Source: Betaproteobacteria bacterium
GTDB taxonomy: Bacteria > Pseudomonadota > Gammaproteobacteria > Burkholderiales > SG8-41
Assembly: GCA_028292065.1 (NCBI GenBank)
Contig: JAQGNC010000439.1
Location: 1 to 13,403, forward strand
Length of the DNA: 13,403 nucleotides
Direction of reading: 5' to 3'
In this document: positions 5,525 through 12,207 of the stretch, one piece after another
How the letters are laid out: every line of letters begins with the position of its first letter
Position numbering within the stretch: position 1 is the stretch's first letter
Position numbers and translations under genes: made by a program
The notes under the pieces: generated by a model
What the model was told of the DNA's origin: nothing
Seen by the model: only the letters and a program-made list of their open reading frames with translations
Databases searched by the model: none

Positions 5525-7033
5525 CTATGTCGGTGCAGGCGCAGTGCGGCGCAGCGACGCGCGCAGCCGGCTGAAGAGCGGCCACAAGAGCAGCACGAGG
5601 GCGAGGCTCATGATTCCGCCCACGAGGAAGTTCGAGAAGAATATCCGTACGTCGCCCTGCGCGATGAGCATCGACTGCCGGAAAGAGTCTTCGGCGCGGT
5701 CGCCGAGGACGAGCGCGAGCACGAGCGGCGCGAGCGGATACGAAAGCTTCTTGAAGACGTATCCGAGAACGCCGAAGAGCATCATGAACCAGATGTCGAG
5801 CATCGCGTTGTGCACGGTATACGCGCCGATCGCGCAGATCACGACGATGACCGGCGCGATGATCGAGAACGGCACGCGCAGGATCGCTGCGAAGAGCGGC
5901 ACGCACGTGATCACGATGATGAGCCCGGCGATATTGCCGAGGTACATGCTCGCGATGAGGCCCCACACGAAATCCTTCTGCTCGACGAAGAGCAGCGGCC
6001 CGGGCTGCAGGCCCCAGATCAACAGGCCGCCGAGCAGCACCGCGGCGGTGGGCGAGCCCGGGATGCCGAGCGAGAGCATCGGCAGCAGCGCGGAGGTGCC
6101 GGCGGCGTGAGCCGCGGTCTCCGGCGCGATCACGCCTTCGATCACGCCCGTGCCGAATTTATTGCCGTCCCTGGACACGCGCTTCGCCACGCCATAGCTC
6201 ATGAACGAAGCGGGCGTGGCGCCGCCGGGGGTGATCCCCATCCAGCAGCCGATGAGGCAGCTGCGGACCATCGTCGCCCAGTAGCGCGGCAGCTTTTTCC
6301 ACGTCTGTATCACGATCTTCGGATCGATCCGGGCGCTGCGGCCCTGGAACGAAAGACCTTCCTCCATCGACAGCAGGATCTCGCCGATGCCGAAAAGACC
6401 GATCACCGCGATCAGGAAGTCGAAGCCGCGCATGAGCTCGTGCCACCCGAAGATGAGCCGCAGTTGCCCGGTGACCGTGTCGATCCCCACCGCGGCGAGC
6501 GCGAAGCCGAGCATCATCGCCGCCATGATCTTGAAAGGCGGCTCCTTGCCCATGCCGATGAAGCTGCAGAACGTCAGGAAGTATACCGCGAAGAATTCGG
6601 GCGGCCCGAACTGCAGCGCGAAGCGCGCGACGAGCGGCGCGAGAAACGTGATCATCACGACGGCGACGAAAGCGCCGACGAACGACGAGGTGAACGCGGC
6701 GGTCAGGGCTTCGCCTGCGTGGCCCTGCTGGGCCATCGGGTAACCGTCGAAAGTCGTGGCGACCGACCACGGCTCGCCGGGTATGTTGAACAGGATGGAC
6801 GTGATGGCGCCGCCGAATAGCGCGCCCCAGTAAATGCACGAGAGCATGATGATCGCCGAGGTCGGCGGCATCGAGAACGTGAGCGGCAGCAGGATGGCGA
6901 TGCCGTTGGCGCCGCCGAGCCCGGGCAGCACGCCGATGATCACCCCCAGGCTCACGCCGATGAACATGAGCAGCAGGTTGAACGGTGTGAGAGCGACCGA
7001 AAAGCCGTGAAACAGAGCTCCGATGTCTTCCAA
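5525..7033 (-). CDS. tctA: Tripartite tricarboxylate transporter, large membrane subunit TctA
   Basis: This is the 502-residue inner-membrane translocation subunit of a TTT-family secondary transporter, working with TctB and a periplasmic TctC binding protein. It is highly hydrophobic, with about 10-12 membrane segments. Family signatures are PGLGG (37-41), GGAITSILFNIPG (74-86), FDGYPMAQQGHAGEAL (95-110), an internal-duplicate motif GITPGGATP (267-275) and SLGIPGSP (321-328). Length is normal for TctA. The start is a TTG at 7033-7031, chosen because AGGAG lies eight bases upstream and the sequence from there matches the family N-terminus. It is the last gene of tctC-tctB-tctA, and its stop lies 17 nt from the convergent regulator's. 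The substrate cannot be read from TctA; oxalate is inferred from context. Confidence 0.95.
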   Translation of the reverse strand: MEDIGALFHGFSVALTPFNLLLMFIGVSLGVIIGVLPGLGGANGIAILLPLTFSMPPTSAIIMLSCIYWGALFGGAITSILFNIPGEPWSVATTFDGYPMAQQGHAGEALTAAFTSSFVGAFVAVVMITFLAPLVARFALQFGPPEFFAVYFLTFCSFIGMGKEPPFKIMAAMMLGFALAAVGIDTVTGQLRLIFGWHELMRGFDFLIAVIGLFGIGEILLSMEEGLSFQGRSARIDPKIVIQTWKKLPRYWATMVRSCLIGCWMGITPGGATPASFMSYGVAKRVSRDGNKFGTGVIEGVIAPETAAHAAGTSALLPMLSLGIPGSPTAAVLLGGLLIWGLQPGPLLFVEQKDFVWGLIASMYLGNIAGLIIVITCVPLFAAILRVPFSIIAPVIVVICAIGAYTVHNAMLDIWFMMLFGVLGYVFKKLSYPLAPLVLALVLGDRAEDSFRQSMLIAQGDVRIFFSNFLVGGIMSLALVLLLWPLFSRLRASLRRTAPAPT

Positions 7034-7057
7034 CTGCTTGTCTCCTAGTCTTGCCGG

Positions 7058-7118
7058 ACATCAGCCGATCCAGGGAGCGGCTGATGTCGTTGCGCCGCAT
7101 CAGCCGATCGACCGGCTG
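7058..7118 (-). repeat. Two adjacent hairpins / direct repeats between tctB and tctA
   Basis: ACATCAGCCG (7058-7067) and CGGCTGATGT (7078-7087) form a perfect 10-bp stem with a 10-nt loop. A second copy of CATCAGCCGATC starts at 7098, and its CAGCCG (7101-7106) pairs with CGGCTG (7113-7118). Both lie in the 100-nt tctB-tctA gap, upstream of the tctA ribosome binding site. No T-run follows. They are likely RNA stability or processing structures, or remnants of a small repeat family. Confidence 0.6.
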
Positions 7119-7133
7119 GCGATGGAGTCACGA

Positions 7134-7658
7134 TCAATAGCCGAGCCGCGAGAGCGGATCGAAAGCGCCTTTGAAGAGCGGCACCTGAAACCAGATTTCG
7201 AAAGTCGCGAAAGCCGCCGCGGCCACCGCGACGCCGAGCAGCACGCTTTTCACCCAGCTGTACTTGCCGAGCCAGCGCATGAAGCCCGCGATGTAGATCG
7301 CGGATGCGACGTAAAGGCCGATGACCTGGATGCCGAGGACGAACACGAGCGCGGGAAGGAGCACCGCCATCACCTGCCGCAGCGGCTGCCACTCGACGAA
7401 CACCCCGCTGCGCCCGGCGTTGCGGCCCCAGATCGCCTGGCAGAGGATGACCGCGCTCGAAATGCAGATCAGCATTCCGATGAAGAACGGGAAGTAGCCG
7501 GCTTCAGGACCGTCCGAGCCCCAGCTCGAGCCCAGGCGGTGGCTGTCGTAGACCACTAGGGAGCCCACCGCGAAGAAGAACAGCGCGGTCGCAATCTCCA
7601 TGGTGCGCATGCTGATGCCGCCGGATGCGGCGCTGGCAGGCTCGGGATTTTCGCTCAT
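7134..7658 (-). CDS. tctB: Tripartite tricarboxylate transporter, small membrane subunit TctB
   Basis: This is a 174-residue small integral-membrane subunit of the TTT transporter. It has four or five predicted membrane segments (about 21-37, 55-76, 95-128 which may be two, and 137-157) and the family's GPEAGYFPFFIG stretch (50-61) after the first helix. The cytoplasmic N-terminus is short and polar. Length and topology are typical of TctB, a poorly conserved family, so recognition also rests on its position between tctC and tctA. The ATG at 7658 has AAGG about six bases upstream. It lies 138 nt downstream of tctC, behind a strong terminator, so its expression probably depends on read-through. 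Confidence 0.9.
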   Translation of the reverse strand: MSENPEPASAASGGISMRTMEIATALFFFAVGSLVVYDSHRLGSSWGSDGPEAGYFPFFIGMLICISSAVILCQAIWGRNAGRSGVFVEWQPLRQVMAVLLPALVFVLGIQVIGLYVASAIYIAGFMRWLGKYSWVKSVLLGVAVAAAAFATFEIWFQVPLFKGAFDPLSRLGY

Positions 7659-7757
7659 CGGTTGCCTTCGAATACGAACCTGTGAACCGGAGGTTGCGAC
7701 ACGGCTCTCCGGCGGTTACGGGGTGCGGCGGGTGCAGCCGGCGCGCGCGAAGCGTAC

Positions 7758-7784
7758 AAAAAGGCGGGCCCTACAGAGCCCGCC
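7758..7784 (-). terminator. Intrinsic terminator/attenuator between tctC and tctB
   Basis: Read on the minus strand, GGCGGGC-TCTGTAGG-GCCCGCC is a perfect 7-bp GC stem with an 8-nt loop, followed directly by TTTTT. It lies 12 nt after the tctC stop. As an internal terminator it would let the binding protein be made in excess over the membrane subunits, as is common for binding-protein-dependent transporters. Confidence 0.85.
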
Positions 7785-7796
7785 CCGTTTGCGCAG

Positions 7797-8837
7797 TTAC
7801 TTCTTGGCGAGGAAGCCCGCTTCCTTCATGAGCCCGACGTGCTCCTGCTCGGCTTTCGCGACCCACTCGCCGAATTCCTTGCCGCTCATGAACGTCTGAT
7901 TGAAAGCACCGCGTTCCATGAAGTCCTTCCACTCGGGCGTCTCGCGGACCTTCTTGAACAGCTCGACGTAGAAATTCACCGCTTCAGGCGGCACGCCCGC
8001 GGGCATGAAGATCCCGCGCAGCATGACGTAGTCGGTCGGCACGCCCGATTCCTTGCAGGTCGGGATGTCGTTCCACGACTGCTTGTCGGTGACCTTGGCC
8101 TTGTACGGCATGCGATGGTCGTCGAACACGCACAGCGGCCGCAGCTTGCCTGCGCGCCACTGCGCCACGGCCTCGATGGGATTATTCACCGTGGAATCGA
8201 CGTGCTTGCCGACGAGCTGCGTCGCGACGTCGCCGCCGCCTTTGAACGGCACGTAGGTGAACTTCGCGCCGGTCGTTCGCTCGAGCGCGACCGTGATGAT
8301 CTGGTCTTCCTGCTTCGAACCCGTCCCCGCCATCTTGAACTTGCCGGGACCGGCTTTCTTCGCCGCGTCGATGTATTCCTTGGCGGTGGTATACGGCGCT
8401 TCGGCGTTCACCCACAGCACGAACTGGTCGAGGGCCAGCATCGCGACCGGGGTCAGGTCTTTCCAGTTGAAAGGCACGCCCGTCGCGAGGGGGGTGGTGA
8501 ACAGGTTCGACAGGGTGATGACGATCTTGTGCGGATCGCCTTTGGCGCCCTTGACGTCGAGGAAGCCCTCGGCGCCTGCACCGCCCGATTTGTTGATCGG
8601 GATGAGCGACTGCTTCATCAGGCTGTGTTTGACGACGATGCCCTGGAGCAGCCTCGCCATCTGGTCCGCGCCGCCGCCGGTGCCTGCCGGGATGACGAAT
8701 TCGACCGGTTTGGTCGGCTCCCACGCGCCCGCAGCGGCCGAGACCGCAGCGCTGGTGCCGAGACCGCACATCGCGACCAGCGGTAAAACGGCGACGCGGC
8801 GCAGCACCGGCCAGCCGAGACTCAACTGAGTACGCAT
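7797..8837 (-). CDS. tctC: Periplasmic solute-binding protein TctC (Bug family), likely oxalate/dicarboxylate
   Basis: This is a 346-residue extracytoplasmic binding receptor of the TTT transporter. It begins with a Sec signal peptide: a basic RR at 13-14, a hydrophobic core, then AAVSAAAGA with cleavage likely after residue 34 or 38. A Cys at 24 is not in a lipobox. The mature protein opens with KPVEFVIPAGTGGGADQMAR, the first ligand-binding loop of Bug proteins, followed by GGAGAEGF (85-92) and a GTGSKQED loop (171-178). Its start was placed at ATG 8837, where AGGAGG lies six bases upstream; the frame is open 28 codons further. It is the first gene of tctC-tctB-tctA and is preceded by FNR-type operator O2, tying it to the oxalate operon. 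The ligand is inferred; Bug proteins vary widely in specificity. Confidence 0.95.
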   Translation of the reverse strand: MRTQLSLGWPVLRRVAVLPLVAMCGLGTSAAVSAAAGAWEPTKPVEFVIPAGTGGGADQMARLLQGIVVKHSLMKQSLIPINKSGGAGAEGFLDVKGAKGDPHKIVITLSNLFTTPLATGVPFNWKDLTPVAMLALDQFVLWVNAEAPYTTAKEYIDAAKKAGPGKFKMAGTGSKQEDQIITVALERTTGAKFTYVPFKGGGDVATQLVGKHVDSTVNNPIEAVAQWRAGKLRPLCVFDDHRMPYKAKVTDKQSWNDIPTCKESGVPTDYVMLRGIFMPAGVPPEAVNFYVELFKKVRETPEWKDFMERGAFNQTFMSGKEFGEWVAKAEQEHVGLMKEAGFLAKK

Positions 8838-8931
8838 AACACTCCTCCTAAGGATGAAAGTCGCGGGGAGCGCTGTATCGCGCTCGCGTGCACCGAGGTT
8901 CCGGAGCCGCGACTGCCTCACGCTGGACGGT

Positions 8932-8973
8932 ATCTTGTTCCAGCGTTCGGCAAAACAAATTGACCGGGGTCAA
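8932..8973 (-). promoter_or_regulatory. Candidate class II promoter of tctCBA
   Basis: With the same 22-nt spacing from the palindrome that is seen at oxc, the minus strand reads CAAGAT at 8937-8932. This is a weak -10 (3 of 6 to TATAAT, 4 of 6 to the oxc TATGAT). The palindrome would then be centred at -41.5 and the tctC leader would be about 88 nt. The hexamer was chosen by position, so the support is modest. Confidence 0.35.
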
Positions 8974-8976
8974 TTT
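8957..8976. promoter_or_regulatory. FNR-type operator O2 upstream of tctC
   Basis: AAATTGACC-GG-GGTCAATTT is a perfect palindrome with 9-bp arms. Its 14-bp core TTGACCGGGGTCAA is the exact reverse complement of operator O1. It lies about 120 bp upstream of the tctC start, in the 241-nt gap after uspA. I found no third copy by eye in the window. Confidence 0.75.
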
Positions 8977-9057
8977 CGCGCCAATTCTCCGCCCCGGGTT
9001 CCGGTATAACGCAGCCGCGCGGGAACCGGTTGAATCAGGCCCCGTTTTTGTGGAGGA

Positions 9058-9074
9058 GCGTCGCGGCGCGACGC
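9058..9074 (-). terminator. Perfect GC palindrome after the UspA-family gene (possible terminator without U-tract)
   Basis: GCGTCGCG-G-CGCGACGC is an 8-bp-arm perfect palindrome starting 4 nt after the UspA stop codon (9081-9079). No T-run follows on the minus strand, so termination would have to rely on the stem or on Rho. It may equally be a 3'-end stabiliser, or a protein-binding site. Confidence 0.3.
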
Positions 9075-9078
9075 CGCC

Positions 9079-9507
9079 TTACTTCACCAGGACGACCGGC
9101 ACGTGCGCGTTCTCCAGTACTTTCTTTGCCACCGAGCCCATGAGCACGCTGGCGATCCGGCCGTGGCCGTGGGTGCCCATGACGATCTGGTCGACGCCGT
9201 GCTGCTTCGCGTATTGCACGATCACTTCGGCGGGGTCGCCGACCGCGATGTGGCAGTGATATTTGACGCCTGCGGCATCGAGTCTCTGCTGCGTCGCGTG
9301 CAGCGCCTTCAGCCCTTCTTCGCGGTGGTAATCCTCGATGTTCGTGTGACCCACGACCGACGAGGCGCGATGCCCCATCGGCAGGGGCGGCTGCACGTTG
9401 ATGAGGTGTATGTCCGCGCCATCCTTGTACGCCGGCGTGGCGATCACGTGCTCGATCGCGCGCTGCGACGTGTCGGAGCCGTCCACGGGAATCAGTACTT
9501 TCAGCAT
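9079..9507 (-). CDS. Universal stress protein, UspA family (ATP-binding type)
   Basis: This is a 142-residue single-domain universal stress protein, a small cytoplasmic alpha/beta protein that usually dimerises. It starts with MLKVLIPVDGSDTS, the first strand and nucleotide-contact loop. It ends with GTHGHGRIASVLMGS, matching the G-2x-G-9x-G-S/T ATP-binding signature (Gly111, Gly114, Gly124, Ser125), so it belongs to the ATP-binding subgroup. Length is typical. The ATG at 9507 was chosen over an upstream in-frame start because AGGAGG precedes it by about 10 nt and the family N-terminus fits. It lies 22 nt after the TerC-family gene, probably as one transcript. The specific role is unknown; general stress survival is the family expectation. 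Confidence 0.93.
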   Translation of the reverse strand: MLKVLIPVDGSDTSQRAIEHVIATPAYKDGADIHLINVQPPLPMGHRASSVVGHTNIEDYHREEGLKALHATQQRLDAAGVKYHCHIAVGDPAEVIVQYAKQHGVDQIVMGTHGHGRIASVLMGSVAKKVLENAHVPVVLVK

Positions 9508-9529
9508 GTTTCGACTTCCTCCTGACGGG

Positions 9530-10246
9530 TCACGTTTTCGGCTCTTCGTGGACGAGATCGACGACGTCCCTGTGCGATTCGGCTCGAGCCGCGAGCCACT
9601 TGCCGACGGCGACCACCAGCACCGCACCCGCCGCGGGAACGACCCAATGCAGCCAGTGCATGTTGGCGTCGACCCACTCCTTGATGAGCGGGTCGGTGAC
9701 CGCCATCTCGCCGGCGACCCAGCCGAGCAAGGCGGCGCCGACCGTGATGATGACCGGGAAACGCCCCATCAGCTTCAACAGCAGGGTCGAGCCGAAGACC
9801 ACCAGCGGAATCGAGATCGCGAGGCCCAGGATCAGCAGGGTGAGACTGCCTTTGGCGGCGGCCGCGACCCCGATGACGTTGTCGAGGCTCATGACGAGGT
9901 CCGCGATCAGTATCGTCTTGATCGCTGCGATCATGTTGTCGCTCGAGCTGATCTTGCCTTCGCCTTCGTCCTCGGGGATGAGGAGCTTCACCGCGATCCA
10001 GACCAGCAGCACCGCTCCGATGAACTTCAGATACGGCCACTTCAGCATCTCGACCGCGACGATCGTCAGGATGATCCGCATGACGACCGCCGCCCCGCTG
10101 CCCCACAGCACCGCGCGCTTTTGCTGATGCGGCGGCAGCGAGCGCGCAGCGAGCGCGATCACGACCGCGTTGTCTCCGGACAGCACGATGTTCACGCCAA
10201 TGATCTGCAGCAAAGCCACCCAGAATGCGGTATCGGCTGGGGTCAT
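9530..10246 (-). CDS. TerC-family integral membrane protein (YjbE-like)
   Basis: This is a 238-residue inner-membrane protein with about seven hydrophobic segments. It carries the two TerC hallmark motifs with conserved Asp-Asn pairs: SGDNAVVIALAA (23-34) and DLVMSLDNV (116-124). Members of this family are linked to tellurite resistance and, for Alx/YjbE-like proteins, to manganese or other metal export. A charged cytoplasmic loop (PEDEGEGK, 91-98) separates the halves. The ATG at 10246 has GAGGAG 12 bases upstream, rather far. I looked for a yybP-ykoY manganese riboswitch in the leader and saw no convincing one. It is followed by the UspA-family gene with a 22-nt gap. A link to oxalate metabolism is not evident. 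Confidence 0.9.
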   Translation of the reverse strand: MTPADTAFWVALLQIIGVNIVLSGDNAVVIALAARSLPPHQQKRAVLWGSGAAVVMRIILTIVAVEMLKWPYLKFIGAVLLVWIAVKLLIPEDEGEGKISSSDNMIAAIKTILIADLVMSLDNVIGVAAAAKGSLTLLILGLAISIPLVVFGSTLLLKLMGRFPVIITVGAALLGWVAGEMAVTDPLIKEWVDANMHWLHWVVPAAGAVLVVAVGKWLAARAESHRDVVDLVHEEPKT

Positions 10247-10369
10247 GATAAGAGTTCACTCCTCGGGTTGTAACACCGCGGCCGCTTGGCGGGCGGTCTG
10301 CGGTCGGAAAGTGCGATGGTTTGCGCTGGAGTCGCGGGCGCGACAGCGCCACCCCCGCAGCGTCGCGGA

Positions 10370-10397
10370 ATTATATACGACTGCATACAGGTGCCTG
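10370..10397 (-). promoter_or_regulatory. Candidate sigma-70 promoter for the TerC-UspA pair
   Basis: Minus strand: a perfect TATAAT at 10375-10370 with CAGGCA at 10397-10392, 16 bp upstream (3 of 6 to TTGACA). Transcription would start near 10363, giving a GC-rich leader of about 117 nt containing a GGCGC-TGTC-GCGCC hairpin. It lies in the 222-nt gap after fhs, so the pair is probably transcribed separately from fhs. Confidence 0.5.
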
Positions 10398-10468
10398 ACG
10401 GCGCGTGCGCGTGCGCCGCGCGCCAATGAAGCGGCGGCGGCGCGACAAGCGCAGCGCCGGTCAGCGGT

Positions 10469-12145
10469 CTAGAACAGGCCGACGATCTTGCCGTCGTCGG
10501 TGATGTCGATCTTCTCCGCTGACGGCACTTTGGGCAGACCGGGCATCGTCATGACGTCGCCGCACACCATCACGACGAATTCGGCGCCGGCGGCGAGCCT
10601 CACTTCACGGATGTTGAGGACGTGGCCCGACGGTGCGCCGCGAAGCGTCGGATCGGTCGAGAACGAGTACTGCGTCTTGGCGACGCACACCGGATAGTGG
10701 CCGTAGCCGCCCTCCTGCAGGCGCTTGATCTGGCCTCGCACTTTGGCATCGGCGGTCACGTCCGACGCACCGTAGATCTTGGTCGCTATCGTCTTGATCT
10801 TGTCCCACAGCGGCAGGTCGTCCTCGTAGACGAACTTGAACTGGTTGTTGCCCTTCTCGATCAGATCGACCACGGTGCGCGCGACCTCGGTCGCGCCCTC
10901 GCCGCCTTCCGCCCAGTGCCTCGCCAGGATCACCGGCACCTGGTGAGGCGCCATCTTCTTCTTGAGCAGCTCGATCTCGGCGTCGGTGTCGAAAGTGAAA
11001 TGATTGATCGAAACCACACACGGGAGTCCGTAGTGGTTGCGCACGTTGTTCACGTGGCGCTCGAGGTTCGCCACGCCTTTTTCCAGCGCGGCGAGGTTCT
11101 CCTTGTTCACTTCCTTCACGTCGACGCCGCCGTGGTATTTCAGCGCGCGGATCGTCGCGACGATCACGACCGCGTCAGGCCTCAGGCCCGACTTGCGGCA
11201 CTTGATGTCGACGAACTTCTCGGCGCCGAGATCCGCGCCGAAACCGGCTTCGGTCACGACGTAATCGGCGAGCTTCAGGGCGGTCTTGGTCGCGATCACC
11301 GAGTTGCAGCCGTGCGCGATGTTCGCGAACGGGCCGCCGTGGATGAACGCCGGATTGTTTTCCAGCGTCTGCACGAGGTTCGGCTTCAGCGCGTCTTTCA
11401 GCAGGACGGTCATCGCGCCGTGCACCTTGAGGTCTTTGGCGAGCACCGGTTTCTGGTCGCGGGTGTAGGCGACGACGATGTTGCCCAGACGGTTCTTCAG
11501 ATCCTTGATCGAAGTCGCGAGACAGAAGATCGCCATCACTTCACTGGCCACGACGATGTCGAAACCGTCTTCGCGCGGGTAACCGTTACCCGGGCCGCCG
11601 AGCGAGGCGACGATCTGGCGCAGCGCGCGGTCGTTCATGTCGATCACGCGCTTCCACGCGATGCGGCGCACGTCGATGCCGAGCTCGTTGCCGTGGTGGA
11701 TGTGGTTGTCGAGCGTGGCCGAGAGCAGGTTGTTCGCCAGCGCGATCGCGTTGAAGTCGCCGGTGAAGTGCAGGTTGATGTCTTCCATCGGCACGACCTG
11801 GGCGTAACCGCCGCCGGCGGCGCCGCCTTTCATGCCGAACACCGGGCCCAGCGAAGGCTCGCGCAGGCAGATCACCGCTTTCTTGCCGATCTTGTTGAGC
11901 GCATCGCCGAGACCGACCGTGGTGGTCGTCTTGCCTTCACCCGCGGGGGTGGGGCTGATCGCGGTCACCAGGATCAGCTTGCCGTCCTTGCGATCGGCGA
12001 GGCTGTCCATGTATTCGAGCGAGACCTTCGCCTTGTAATGGCCATAGGGCTCGAGCGCGTCTTCGGGAATCCCGAGCTTTTGTGCGATCGGGGTGATGCG
12101 CTGCATAGTCGCCTTCTGGGCGATTTCGATATCTGATAACGGCAT
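10469..12145 (-). CDS. fhs: Formate-tetrahydrofolate ligase (10-formyl-THF synthetase)
   Basis: This cytoplasmic enzyme joins formate and tetrahydrofolate with ATP hydrolysis to give 10-formyl-THF, which feeds purine, Met-tRNA and serine synthesis. The 558 residues are full length. The P-loop-like TPAGEGKTTTT starts at residue 66, the family signature GMKGGAAGGGYAQ lies at 104-116, and FIHGGPFANIAHGCNS and VATIRALKYHGG follow. It is the usual homotetramer-type bacterial protein. The ATG at 12145 has GAGAGG eight bases upstream. It lies 62 nt downstream of the formate dehydrogenase alpha gene on the same strand, so formate oxidation and formate assimilation appear co-transcribed. In this locus its formate would come from Frc. 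No copy of the FNR-type operator is visible in front of it. Confidence 0.97.
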   Translation of the reverse strand: MPLSDIEIAQKATMQRITPIAQKLGIPEDALEPYGHYKAKVSLEYMDSLADRKDGKLILVTAISPTPAGEGKTTTTVGLGDALNKIGKKAVICLREPSLGPVFGMKGGAAGGGYAQVVPMEDINLHFTGDFNAIALANNLLSATLDNHIHHGNELGIDVRRIAWKRVIDMNDRALRQIVASLGGPGNGYPREDGFDIVVASEVMAIFCLATSIKDLKNRLGNIVVAYTRDQKPVLAKDLKVHGAMTVLLKDALKPNLVQTLENNPAFIHGGPFANIAHGCNSVIATKTALKLADYVVTEAGFGADLGAEKFVDIKCRKSGLRPDAVVIVATIRALKYHGGVDVKEVNKENLAALEKGVANLERHVNNVRNHYGLPCVVSINHFTFDTDAEIELLKKKMAPHQVPVILARHWAEGGEGATEVARTVVDLIEKGNNQFKFVYEDDLPLWDKIKTIATKIYGASDVTADAKVRGQIKRLQEGGYGHYPVCVAKTQYSFSTDPTLRGAPSGHVLNIREVRLAAGAEFVVMVCGDVMTMPGLPKVPSAEKIDITDDGKIVGLF

Positions 12146-12159
12146 GGCGGCAACCTCTC

Positions 12160-12175
12160 CGTGGAAACGTGGAAC
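12160..12175. repeat. Short octamer tandem repeat between fdsA and fhs
   Basis: CGTGGAAA (12160-12167) is followed by CGTGGAAC (12168-12175) and a partial GTGAGAA, an 8-bp periodicity in the 62-nt gap just upstream of the fhs ribosome binding site. It resembles the octamer array at 1365-1510 in period and in its GTG-AAC composition. With only two units, chance is possible. Confidence 0.4.
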
Positions 12176-12207
12176 GTGAGAATCTTTTTATTGTCGGGCG
12201 CGGCGTC

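Noticed and set aside
10400..10424. GGCGCG/CGCGCC inverted repeat after fhs as an intrinsic terminator
   Set aside because: No U-tract follows, and the alternating GC stretch gives many equivalent pairings, so it is not convincing.
10247..10468. yybP-ykoY manganese riboswitch upstream of the TerC-family gene
   Set aside because: The leader is GC-rich and structured, but I could not find the conserved loop sequences of that riboswitch by eye; a covariance-model search would settle it.
10622..12136. A 504-codon plus-strand frame opposite fhs, and a similar 323-codon frame opposite the formyltransferase (389-1360)
   Set aside because: Both are antisense shadows with compositionally biased translations; the minus-strand genes are unmistakable.
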